64,000 nucleotides of DNA from Streptomyces roseoverticillatus (GTDB lineage: Bacteria; Actinomycetota; Actinomycetes; Streptomycetales; Streptomycetaceae), in the NCBI RefSeq assembly GCF_000719265.1, contig NZ_JOFL01000015.1, positions 1 to 64,000 of the forward strand. The letters are read 5' to 3'. A program made the translations under genes and the position numbers. The notes under the pieces were generated by a model. That model was not told the origin of the DNA. It did no database searches and was given only the letters and a program-made list of their open reading frames with translations. Positions 1 to 8,032 of this stretch are shown here, one piece after another (the first letter of the stretch is position 1; each line of letters opens with the position of its first letter).

Positions 1-80
1 GTCCACCCTCCTGCGCGGGGTCGCCCCCCCCCTCGCCCCCCCCGCCCGCGCCCCCACCCTCCACCGCGCCCGCACCCCCC
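1..80. repeat. Degenerate copy of bases 205-284 at the window edge
   Basis: Aligned without gaps, bases 1-80 match 205-284 (the Walker A coding stretch) at roughly four positions in five. Nearly all mismatches are C in the first copy. The first 19 bases are identical. The offset of 204 keeps the frame. This looks like a sequencing or assembly artefact at a contig end rather than biology. Confidence 0.6.
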
Positions 81-892
81 CCAACACCCTCGCCGCCCAC
101 CGCCTCAGCCTCGGCTACGCCGGCCGTACCGTCGTCGACGGTGTCGACCTCGCCGTCCCCGCCGGTGCCGTCACCGCCGTCGTCGGCCCCAACGCCTGCG
201 GCAAGTCCACCCTCCTGCGCGGGCTCGCCCGCCTGCTCGCGCCCAGCGCCGGCACCGTCACCCTCGACGGCGCCGACATCCACCGCATGCCCGCCCGCGC
301 CCTCGCCCGGCGGCTCGGGCTGCTGCCGCAGCAGGCCGTCGCGCCCGAAGGCGTCACCGTCGAAGGGCTCGTGCGCCTCGGCCGCTACCCGCACCAGCGC
401 ATGCTCGCCCCCTGGTCCAAGGCCGACCAGGCCGCCGTCGAAGAGGCCCTCGCCCGCACCGGCACCGACGCCCTGCGCGACCGCCCCGTCGACCAGCTCT
501 CCGGCGGGCAGCGGCAGCGCGCCTGGATCGCGCTCGCCCTCGCCCAGGACACGCCCCTGCTGCTCCTGGACGAGCCCACCACCTTCCTCGACCTGCGCCA
601 CCAGCTCGACGTGCTCGACCTGGTCGACGAGCTCAACGCCGAGGCCGGCCGCACCGTCGTGATGGTCCTGCACGACCTGGGCCAGGCCGCGCGCTACGCC
701 GATCACCTCGTCGTCATGTGCGACGGCAGGCCGGCCGCCGCCGGCCCCCCGGCCGACGTCCTCACGGCCGAACTCGTCGAGAAGGTCTTCCAGGTGGAGT
801 GCCGGGTCGTGCCCGATCCGGAGACCGGCACGCCCCTGGTCGTCCCGCGCGCCCGCCCCGGCGGCCGCCGCGCCGGCCGGCGACCCCACTGA
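2..892 (+). CDS. Ferric-siderophore ABC transporter ATP-binding protein (FecE/FepC type), 5' partial
   Basis: Cytoplasmic ATPase that would energise import of a ferric siderophore. The frame is open from the window edge to a TGA at 890. Visible motifs are Walker A GPNACGKST (coded at about 191-217), the signature LSGGQRQR, Walker B LLLLDEPTTFLDL and the switch histidine in VMVLHDLGQA, so it should be an active ATPase. No in-frame start is visible. The family usually begins a few residues before 'LAAHRLSLGY', which is coded from about 91, so the real start should lie near 80-90. The first 80 bases look like a corrupted copy of the Walker A region and are probably not genuine coding sequence. 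The binding-protein gene follows after 58 bases; the permease genes are presumably upstream, outside the window. Confidence 0.88.
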   Translation, partial: STLLRGVAPPLAPPARAPTLHRARTPPNTLAAHRLSLGYAGRTVVDGVDLAVPAGAVTAVVGPNACGKSTLLRGLARLLAPSAGTVTLDGADIHRMPARALARRLGLLPQQAVAPEGVTVEGLVRLGRYPHQRMLAPWSKADQAAVEEALARTGTDALRDRPVDQLSGGQRQRAWIALALAQDTPLLLLDEPTTFLDLRHQLDVLDLVDELNAEAGRTVVMVLHDLGQAARYADHLVVMCDGRPAAAGPPADVLTAELVEKVFQVECRVVPDPETGTPLVVPRARPGGRRAGRRPH

Positions 893-950
893 CCCCACCC
901 CCCGCACCCGCCACCCCCCGCTCCCCACACCGCTCAGACAGGAGTCCGCC

Positions 951-1952
951 GTGACCCACCTCCGACCACCCCTGTACCGGCTGCGCAGAGTGCCGGCGAC
1001 ACTCCTCGCCGTGATCATCGGCACCGCCGTGCTCGCCGCGTGCGGCGGCGGCGACAAGACGAAGGACGAGGACAAGGCCGGCGCCGGCACCGGCTTCCCG
1101 CGCACGGTCACCCACGCCATGGGCACCGCCGAGATCAAGCACAAGCCGCAGCGCGTCGTCGTCCTCGACACCGGCGAACTCGACGACGTCACCATGCTCG
1201 GCATCGAACCCGTCGGCGCGGTCTCCCCCCACATGAAGACCGAGGGCGGCTTCCCGCAGTACCTCTCGGCGAAGACGAAGGACACCAAGGACGTCGGCCC
1301 CATGACCGAGCCGAACATCGAGCGGATCATCTCCCTCAAGCCCGACCTGATCCTGTCCTCCAAGGTCCGCCACGCCAAGGTCTACGACCGGCTCAAGGGC
1401 ATCGCCCCCACCGTCTTCACCGAGACCACCGGCGCGCCCTGGAAGGAGAACCTCAAGGTGCACGCCCAGGCCCTCGGCCTGGAGAAGGAGGCGCAGGCGG
1501 CCATGGCCGCGTACGAGAAGCGCGCCAAGGCCGTCGGAGAGGAGATCAGGAAGAAGAACGGCGGCACGATGCCCACCGCGTCCGTCGTCCGCTTCGTCGC
1601 CGGCCCCACCCGGCTCTACCAGAAGGCCTCGTTCAGCGGCATCGTCCTCTCCGACGCCGGCCTGCGCCGCCCCGCTTCGCAGGACGTCGACGCCGCGATG
1701 ACCGACGTCTCGCCGGAGCAGATCGACAAGGCCGACGCCGACCTCGTCTTCGTCACCGTCGCCGACGACCCGAAGAAGACCCAGCAGGGCGCCGTCCAGG
1801 CCAACCCGCTGTGGAAGGGCCTCGGCGCCGTCAAGAACGACAAGGTCGTGCAGGTGCCGGACGAGACGTGGATGTCCGGCATCGGCATCCAGGCCGCGAA
1901 CCACGTCGTGGACGACATCGCCAAGGCCGCGGGCGTCGACGCCCCCAAGTAG
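951..1952 (+). CDS. Iron-siderophore ABC transporter substrate-binding lipoprotein
   Basis: Captures a ferric siderophore outside the membrane and delivers it to the ABC permease. GTG start with an AGGAGT Shine-Dalgarno about 9 bases upstream. The 333-residue protein has a lipoprotein signal: a basic N-terminus, a hydrophobic stretch and lipobox LAAC, giving a lipidated Cys at residue 31. The FecB/FhuD-type fold is shown by 'RVVVLDTGELDDVTMLGIEPVG' style segments (shortened motif VLDTGELDD) and the conserved 'PDLILSS' stretch. It lies 58 bases after the ATPase gene and 169 bases before the siderophore biosynthesis operon, so uptake of the product of that operon is the simplest role. Uptake of a foreign siderophore is possible. 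Confidence 0.92.
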   Translation: MTHLRPPLYRLRRVPATLLAVIIGTAVLAACGGGDKTKDEDKAGAGTGFPRTVTHAMGTAEIKHKPQRVVVLDTGELDDVTMLGIEPVGAVSPHMKTEGGFPQYLSAKTKDTKDVGPMTEPNIERIISLKPDLILSSKVRHAKVYDRLKGIAPTVFTETTGAPWKENLKVHAQALGLEKEAQAAMAAYEKRAKAVGEEIRKKNGGTMPTASVVRFVAGPTRLYQKASFSGIVLSDAGLRRPASQDVDAAMTDVSPEQIDKADADLVFVTVADDPKKTQQGAVQANPLWKGLGAVKNDKVVQVPDETWMSGIGIQAANHVVDDIAKAAGVDAPK

Positions 1953-1995
1953 GCCGTCACCGCCCGACGTTCCAGTAGATCCCGTTCCCCGGACC

Positions 1996-2038
1996 CGCCG
2001 CCGGGCCGACACCCCTCCTCCTCACCGGCCCGGCGGCG
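1996..2038 (+). terminator. GC-rich hairpin between the binding-protein gene and the siderophore operon
   Basis: A perfect 12-bp inverted repeat, arms 1996-2007 and 2027-2038, loop of 19 bases. No T-run follows. It may be a terminator, or a partial terminator that sets the ratio of uptake to biosynthesis transcripts. Confidence 0.5.
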
Positions 2039-2121
2039 CCCCCCACAAGCACCCCCGCGCACCCCGCGCACCTCCCCCCACGGCACCACCGTCCCCCCGC
2101 AGCCTGCCGAAAGGCGCTCCC

Positions 2122-3375
2122 GTGCGGCTCCATCTCCTCGCCCTGAACCCGACCGACTCCGTCACCCTCGGCTTCCTGCCCGCGGCCGCCCGCCTCGGAC
2201 TCGACGTCACCCTCCTCACCGACCAGCCCGTGGCCCACCGCCGCGCGTACGAACAGAGCGTCGCCGACGGCGGCAAACTGCCCGGACTCTCCGTCCTGGG
2301 CTGCGACGTCACCGACTTCCGCGAGGTCATCGCGCGCATCTCCGCGCTCGGCCCGGAGGCCCGTCCCGACGCCGTCCTCACCAACAGCGACCACCTCCAG
2401 CCCCAGGCCGCCCTGGCCGCCGCCTACTTCGGCCTGCCCGGCAAGGACTGGCGCGCCGCCCTCGACAGCAAGAACAAGGCCCTGCTGCGCCGCCGCCTCG
2501 CCGAGGCCGGAGCGGAGGCCGGCGCCGACCCCGTACGCTCCGCCGAACTCGGCCCCGCCGACGAGCCGGAGGGCCTCCCGGCGCTGCTCAAGGAAGCGGA
2601 CCTGCCCTACCCCTGCGTCGTCAAGCCGCGCGAGGGCGTGGCCAGCGAGGACGTCACCCTCGCCGAGGACGCGGCCGCCCTCGTCCGGCACTGCCACGAC
2701 ATCCGCGCCCGCAGGCCCGGCGCCTCCCTCGTCGTCGAGGAGTACCTGGACGGCGAGCTGCACACCCTGGAGACCCTCGGCGACGGCAGCACCCTGCACG
2801 TCCTCGGCTCCTTCCGCACCCGGCTGTCCCCGCTGCCGCACTTCATCGAGGAGCGCCTCGACCTGCTGCCGGAACCGCCGCGGCCGCACACGGAACAGGT
2901 GCTCGCCCAGCTGCGCGCCCTCGGCGTCGGCTTCGGCGCCTGCCACACCGAGTACGTGGCCCAGGGCGACCGCGCCCGCCTCATCGAGGTCAACTACCGC
3001 GCCATAGGCGACCAGTGCGACATCGCCCTCGCCGACGTCCTCGGCGTCCCCCTCTTCGAGCACATCCTCCGCACTCACCTGGGAGAGCCGCTGCCCGCGG
3101 ACCTCGGCGCCCGACCTGACGGCAGGCTGCGCGTGGAGTATGTCTGCGCGGACCGCGGGGGTACGCTCGAAAAAGCCCCCCCGGCGAGCGACACCGAGCG
3201 TGACGGCGTACGGCTGGTTTACCGGCCGCTGCGCGGCACCGGCGAAACGCACCCGCTCCACGGCACCAACCGCGACTACCTCGGCGTCATCAGGGCGACC
3301 GGCACCGACCAGGGCCGGATCGACCAGGCCGTCGAGGCCTTCCTGGCCGCACAGCGCTGGGAGATCATGTCATGA
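2122..3375 (+). CDS. ATP-grasp ligase of a vibrioferrin-type siderophore operon (PvsA-like)
   Basis: ATP-grasp carboxylate-amine ligase of 417 residues, expected to join an amino acid to a carboxylic acid through an acyl-phosphate. GTG start, GAAAGG about 7 bases upstream. ATP-grasp landmarks are visible: the ATP-binding lysine in CVVKPREGVASED, the acidic VVEEYLDG strand and the metal-binding LIEVNYRAIGDQCD segment. Its stop overlaps the next start (ATGA at 3372-3375), so it is translationally coupled to the first NIS synthetase. It is first in an order (ATP-grasp, NIS, MFS, NIS, decarboxylase) matching pvsABCDE. In the vibrioferrin pathway PvsA is thought to help join alanine and 2-oxoglutarate; the substrates here are inferred only by analogy. 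No iron box is visible just upstream. Confidence 0.88.
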   Translation: MRLHLLALNPTDSVTLGFLPAAARLGLDVTLLTDQPVAHRRAYEQSVADGGKLPGLSVLGCDVTDFREVIARISALGPEARPDAVLTNSDHLQPQAALAAAYFGLPGKDWRAALDSKNKALLRRRLAEAGAEAGADPVRSAELGPADEPEGLPALLKEADLPYPCVVKPREGVASEDVTLAEDAAALVRHCHDIRARRPGASLVVEEYLDGELHTLETLGDGSTLHVLGSFRTRLSPLPHFIEERLDLLPEPPRPHTEQVLAQLRALGVGFGACHTEYVAQGDRARLIEVNYRAIGDQCDIALADVLGVPLFEHILRTHLGEPLPADLGARPDGRLRVEYVCADRGGTLEKAPPASDTERDGVRLVYRPLRGTGETHPLHGTNRDYLGVIRATGTDQGRIDQAVEAFLAAQRWEIMS

Positions 3376-5120
3376 GCCTGACCAGTACGGACGTGGCGGA
3401 GGACGACCTCCTGCAGCGCGTCCTGAGCACCCTGCTCCGCGAGGACGCCTACGGCCTGCGCGGCCGCGCCCTCACCGAGCACCGCCCCGACGGGGACTGG
3501 CTCCACCTGCGCACCGCCGGCGGGACCGTCCTGCTGCCCGTGGCCCCCGAGGGCTTCCAGTGCGAGATCCAGGCGCGCGAACCCCTCGTCGAGACGGCCG
3601 CCGGCACCCTCACCGGCCTGCGCCCCGTCCTCACCCGGCTGCGCACCGCCGTGCCCGCCGAGGACCGGCCCGGCTACGACGCCTTCCTCGCCGAGTGCGA
3701 GGAGGCACTGGCCGCCGCGCGCCTGCACGACCGCGTCCGCGACGACGTCACCGCGCACCTCACGGACACCTACGGCCGGCACACCGGCGGCTGGACGGGC
3801 CTCGGCGGCTCCCTCGCCTACGACACCCTCGCCGCCTACCGCGACCACCCCGTCTACCCGACCGGCCGCTCCCGCGCCGGCCTCAGCGAGGACGAAATAC
3901 GCGCGTACGCACCCGAGTTCCACCCGTCCTTCGCCCTGCACTGGCTCGCCCTCCCGCACGGCGCCGTGCGCGGCGACCGCACCCGCCTGCCCGCCTGGTG
4001 GCCCACCCCGGCCGCCCTCGGCCTGCGCGGCCTCGACGCCACCCACGTCGCCCTGCCCGTCCACCCGCTCACCGCGGCCGGCCCCCTCGCCGCGGCCCTG
4101 CGCGCGGCCGGCCTCGGCGGCACCGCCCGCTACGCCGAGAAGCCCTGGCTGGAGGTGCTGCCCACCCTCTCCACCCGCACCGTCGCCGTCGCCGCCGACC
4201 CCGCCACCCACCTCAAACTGCCCCTCGCCACCGCCACCCTGGGCCTGCGCAACAGGCGCACCATCAAGCCCGGCACCCTCCTCGACGGCGAGGTGGGCCA
4301 GCGCCTCCTCGACGAGGTGATCGCCCACGAGCCGCGCTTCGCCGGCCGCGTCCTCCTCGCCGACGAACGCACCCACCTGCAGTCCGACCACGAACTCCTC
4401 GCCGTCCTCGCCCGCCGCTACCCCGCCGGCCTCCACGACGCCCACGTCCTGCCCGTCGCCGCGCTCCTCGCCCGCACCCCCGGCGGCGCCCTCGTCGCCG
4501 ACGAACTCGCCGACCGCTACTACGGCGGCTCGCTCGCCGCCCTCCTCGACGCCTACCTCACCCTCCTCCTCGACTGGCACACCACCCTCTTCTCGTACGG
4601 CATCGCCCTCGAATCCCACCAGCAGAACACCTCCCTCGTCCTGGACGCCCCCGGCGGGAAGCCCCGGATGCGGCTGCTGCTGAAGGACAACGACGGGCCG
4701 CGCGTGTACGCCGTGCGCCTGGCCGCCCGGCTCGGCGGGTCGGCCGCCGACCTCCTCGGCTTCGACGACCGGCGCATCCTCGTCGCCGGCGACGGCCCCG
4801 TGGCCGACGTCTTCGCCACCATCACCGTCCACCTGTGCGCCGCCGCCCCCGTCTTCGAGCTCGCCCGGCTCGGCCGCGGCGACCTCGGCGGGCTCCTCGC
4901 CCGCCTCCGCGACCGGCTCGCCGAGGCCGTCGAGCGCGTCGCCGGCACCTCGCCCGGCGCCGCCGCCGTCCTGCGCGCCCGCGTCCTCGACGCCGACCGG
5001 CTGCCCGTCAAGGCCATGGTCACCGCCGGCACCCTGCTCTCCAAGGAGCGCTCCGGCGCCGCCGACATCAACAAGCACTACGTCCAGGGCCCCAACTACC
5101 TGCGGGAAGCCCGGCGATGA
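3372..5120 (+). CDS. NRPS-independent siderophore synthetase, IucA/IucC family (PvsB-like)
   Basis: NIS synthetase of 582 residues. Such enzymes adenylate a citrate-type carboxylate and condense it with an amine or alcohol. Conserved landmarks are the VHPLTA segment (His231), the ATP-contacting KLPLATATLG (Lys282) with NRRTIKPG, and LESHQQNTSLV (His416); the C-terminal FhuF-like part includes LLLKDNDGPR. ATG start overlaps the ATP-grasp stop, and its own stop overlaps the MFS start (ATGA at 5117-5120). By operon position it corresponds to PvsB, which in vibrioferrin synthesis carries out the second condensation. Which citrate arm it uses cannot be read from the sequence. Confidence 0.92.
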   Translation: MSLTSTDVAEDDLLQRVLSTLLREDAYGLRGRALTEHRPDGDWLHLRTAGGTVLLPVAPEGFQCEIQAREPLVETAAGTLTGLRPVLTRLRTAVPAEDRPGYDAFLAECEEALAAARLHDRVRDDVTAHLTDTYGRHTGGWTGLGGSLAYDTLAAYRDHPVYPTGRSRAGLSEDEIRAYAPEFHPSFALHWLALPHGAVRGDRTRLPAWWPTPAALGLRGLDATHVALPVHPLTAAGPLAAALRAAGLGGTARYAEKPWLEVLPTLSTRTVAVAADPATHLKLPLATATLGLRNRRTIKPGTLLDGEVGQRLLDEVIAHEPRFAGRVLLADERTHLQSDHELLAVLARRYPAGLHDAHVLPVAALLARTPGGALVADELADRYYGGSLAALLDAYLTLLLDWHTTLFSYGIALESHQQNTSLVLDAPGGKPRMRLLLKDNDGPRVYAVRLAARLGGSAADLLGFDDRRILVAGDGPVADVFATITVHLCAAAPVFELARLGRGDLGGLLARLRDRLAEAVERVAGTSPGAAAVLRARVLDADRLPVKAMVTAGTLLSKERSGAADINKHYVQGPNYLREARR

Positions 5121-6316
5121 CGGCCCTCCTCCACGACGGCCGCACCCGCGAGGAACGGCCCGTGCTGCGCAACCGGCAGGTCCACGCCGTCGCCGCCTGC
5201 TACTTCGTCGCCTCGTTCGCCGCCCTCGGCCTGCCCCCCTACCTCACCGAGATACTGCCCTCCCTCGGCGACCGCGGCGCCCGCTGGGCCGGGCTGCTCT
5301 ACATCGTCCCCACCGTCTTCGGCGCCCTCGGCGCACCCCTGTGGGGCCGGCTCGCCGACCGCTTCGGCCGCAAGCGCCTCCTGCTGCGCGCCCAGCTCGG
5401 CCTCGCCCTGTCCTTCCTGCTCGCCGGCCTCGCCGACAGCCTGCCCGCCTTCACCGCCGCCCTCGTCCTCCAGGGCATCCTCGGCGGCACCTTCGCCGCC
5501 TCCAACGGCTACCTCGCCGCGGCCCTCGACGGCCGCCGGCTCTCCTGGGCGCTCACCCTGATGCAGGGCAGCGCCCGCCTCGCGCTCGTCGCCGCGCCCG
5601 TCCTCGTCGGCGGCCTCACGCCCTGGCTCTCCCCGCACCGCCAGTACGCGCTCCTCGCCGTCCTGCCCCTGGCCGCCGCCCTGATGCTGGCCGCCCTCCC
5701 CGAACCGCCGCGCACGGCAGAGCCCGCGGCCGCCGCCGCGCCCGCCGAGGCGCCGCCGCCCGGCCCCCTGCGCACGCTCTACGCCCTCGAGTTCGCGTTC
5801 GTCCTCGCCACCGTCATCTCCTACCCCTACCTGCTCACCCTGGTCGGCGAACGGCTGCCCGGCCTCGGCCCGTCCGCCGGCGGCGCCCTCTTCGCCCTCC
5901 CGCACGCCTGCTACCTGCTGCTCGCCAAGCCCGTCCACGCCGCCGTCGCCCACCGCCCGCACCTCGGCGCCGTCACCGGCTTCGCCTGCGTGGCCGCCGC
6001 CCTCGCCGGGCACTGGGGAGCCTCCACCGTCGCCTCGTTCGTGGCGCTGCGGCTGCTCCTCGGCGCCGGCATGACGCTGGGCCTGGTCAGCCTCTCCGCC
6101 CTCGCCGCCGAGGCCAGCCGGGGCCGCGGGCCCGGCCGCCTCTTCGGCTCCCTGGAGTTCATATCCAAGGCCGGAGCCGTCGTCGCCGGAGCGGCGGCCG
6201 CCGCCGCAACCGGCCTCTGGGGCCCGGCCGCACCCGTCGTCGCAGGATCCGCCGTCGCAGCCCTGACGGCCGTCGTCAGCACCACCACACTCCTCCGCAC
6301 CCGCTGGAGCCGCTGA
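5117..6316 (+). CDS. MFS transporter, probable siderophore exporter (PvsC-like)
   Basis: Major facilitator of 399 residues with about twelve hydrophobic segments. The loop 2-3 signature is clear: GAPLWGRLADRFGRKRLLL near residues 73-91. It begins inside the stop of the preceding synthetase gene, and its TGA is directly followed by the ATG of the second synthetase. Position in the middle of the biosynthesis operon indicates export of the finished siderophore, as proposed for PvsC and SbnD. The alanine-rich stretch near residue 200 is the central cytoplasmic loop. Import or antibiotic efflux is less likely from context. Confidence 0.9.
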   Translation: MTALLHDGRTREERPVLRNRQVHAVAACYFVASFAALGLPPYLTEILPSLGDRGARWAGLLYIVPTVFGALGAPLWGRLADRFGRKRLLLRAQLGLALSFLLAGLADSLPAFTAALVLQGILGGTFAASNGYLAAALDGRRLSWALTLMQGSARLALVAAPVLVGGLTPWLSPHRQYALLAVLPLAAALMLAALPEPPRTAEPAAAAAPAEAPPPGPLRTLYALEFAFVLATVISYPYLLTLVGERLPGLGPSAGGALFALPHACYLLLAKPVHAAVAHRPHLGAVTGFACVAAALAGHWGASTVASFVALRLLLGAGMTLGLVSLSALAAEASRGRGPGRLFGSLEFISKAGAVVAGAAAAAATGLWGPAAPVVAGSAVAALTAVVSTTTLLRTRWSR

Positions 6317-8032
6317 ATGTCCTCCGCACCCGCCGCCGCCCTCCCCGGCGTGGCCACCGCCGACCACGTGGTCGCCCACACCCTGCTCAACTGCCTGCTC
6401 CGCGAGGTCTCCGGGCCCGAGCACCAGACCGCCGTCGCCGACGGCCACCTGCTGCTGCGCCTGCCCCGCTGCGGCGTCCTGCTGCGCGTCGGGCTGCGGC
6501 GCGCCTCCCTCATCGGCGCGCACCGCTTCACCGGCCCCGTCCGCGGCCGGCGCGACGGCGAGTGGACCGAGCTGACCTGGCAGGACCTCGCCGAGCACAT
6601 CCACCGCGAACTGGAGCTGCGCACCGGCGTCCGCAACGAGGAGTTCCTCGGCCAGGTGGCCGCCAGCCACGCCGGCGTCACGGCGGCCCTCGACGCCCCG
6701 CGCGGCACGGCCGGCCCCGACCCGTACATGGACTCCGAGCAGTCCCTCCTCTTCGGCCACCGCTTCCACCCCACCCCCAAGGCCCGCACCGGCGCCGCCG
6801 CGGACTGGACCCGCTACGCCCCCGAGGCGCGCGCCCGCTTCCCGTTGCACCACCTGGCCGTGCGGCGCGAGCGCGTACGGCAGGAGACCGCGGCCGCCGG
6901 GGCCCTCGCCGCCCTCGACCGGCAGCGGCCCGTCCCCGAGGGCTACGTGCTGTTGCCCGCCCACCCCTGGCAGTACGCGATGCTGCGCGACCACCCGGTG
7001 CTGCGCGCCGCCGTCGCCCGCCGCGACGTCCTCGACCTCGGCCCCGGCGGCGCCCCCTTCGAGCCGACCGCGTCCGTGCGGACCCTCTACGACGGCCGCG
7101 ACTTCCTCAAGTTCAGCCTCAACATCCGCATCACCAACTGCCTGCGCAAGAACGCCGAGTACGAGCTGGCCGGCGCCGTCGCCCTCACCCGCCTCCTCGA
7201 AGGGGCCGCCACCGACCTGGAGACCCGCTTCCCCGGCACCGGCCTGCTGCGCGAACCCGCCTACCGCACCCTGGACCTGGGCAGCCGCGACCTCGCCGAG
7301 GGCTTCGGCGTCATCGTCCGCGAGGGCCTCGGCGCCCGCCTCGCCCCCGGCGTCACCGGCCTGCTGGCCGCCGCCGTCGCCGACGAGTACCCCACCGGCG
7401 GTGCCCACCTCGGCAGCCTCCTGCGCGGCACCGGCCCCGCCGAGGCCCTCGCCTGGTGGCACGCCTACCTCGGACTGCTCGTCCCGCCCGTGCTCGCCGC
7501 CTACTTCGACCACGGCGTCGTCCTCGAACCCCACCTGCAGAACGTCGTCATCGGCGTCGGCGCCGACGGCACGCCCCGGCAGGTCCTCTTCCGCGACCTC
7601 GAAGGCACCAAGCTGCTGCCCGGCCACCACGCCGCCGCCCTCGCCGCCCTTCCCGCGGACGTGGCCCGGCCCCTGACGTACGACCGCGAACGCGGCTGGG
7701 ACCGCGTCGTCTACTGCCTCGTCGTCAACCACGTCGCCGAGGTCCTCGCGGCCCTCGCCGACCGTCACCCCCACCTCGAACCCGAGCTCTGGTACGCCGT
7801 CCGCCGCACCTTCGCCGACCGCGCCGGCGCCCACGGCAACCCCCCGCTGCTGCGCGCCCTCATCGCCGGCGTGCCGCTGCCCGCCAAGGCCAACCTGCTC
7901 ACCCGCTGGGAGCGCAAGGCCGACCGCGACGCCGGCTACGTACGCATCGCCTCGCCGCTGGTGCCCGACCTGCTGTCCACCGCCGGCCTCACCACGGCCC
8001 CCCGCACCGAGACCTGGAGTCCCGCACCGTGA
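6317..8032 (+). CDS. NRPS-independent siderophore synthetase, IucA/IucC family (PvsD-like)
   Basis: Second NIS synthetase, 571 residues. Landmarks: LLPAHPWQY (His216), DFLKFSLNIRITNCLRKN (Lys265) and LEPHLQNVVIG (His406), followed by LFRDLEGTKLL. The motifs are closer to the family consensus than in the first synthetase, so the two are distinct paralogues and not a recent duplication. The ATG abuts the MFS stop with no gap, and the stop overlaps the decarboxylase start (GTGA at 8029-8032). In vibrioferrin synthesis PvsD makes O-citryl-serine, which PvsE decarboxylates. The direct coupling of this gene to a decarboxylase gene fits that logic, but the amine or alcohol substrate is not determined. 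Confidence 0.93.
   Translation: MSSAPAAALPGVATADHVVAHTLLNCLLREVSGPEHQTAVADGHLLLRLPRCGVLLRVGLRRASLIGAHRFTGPVRGRRDGEWTELTWQDLAEHIHRELELRTGVRNEEFLGQVAASHAGVTAALDAPRGTAGPDPYMDSEQSLLFGHRFHPTPKARTGAAADWTRYAPEARARFPLHHLAVRRERVRQETAAAGALAALDRQRPVPEGYVLLPAHPWQYAMLRDHPVLRAAVARRDVLDLGPGGAPFEPTASVRTLYDGRDFLKFSLNIRITNCLRKNAEYELAGAVALTRLLEGAATDLETRFPGTGLLREPAYRTLDLGSRDLAEGFGVIVREGLGARLAPGVTGLLAAAVADEYPTGGAHLGSLLRGTGPAEALAWWHAYLGLLVPPVLAAYFDHGVVLEPHLQNVVIGVGADGTPRQVLFRDLEGTKLLPGHHAAALAALPADVARPLTYDRERGWDRVVYCLVVNHVAEVLAALADRHPHLEPELWYAVRRTFADRAGAHGNPPLLRALIAGVPLPAKANLLTRWERKADRDAGYVRIASPLVPDLLSTAGLTTAPRTETWSPAP

Noticed and set aside
5096..7834. 912-codon minus-strand open frame opposite the MFS and second synthetase genes
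   Set aside because: Its product is a Gly/Val/Glu/Asp-rich shadow with no recognisable domain. The plus-strand genes have clear family motifs and coupled starts. Long antisense frames are expected at this GC content.
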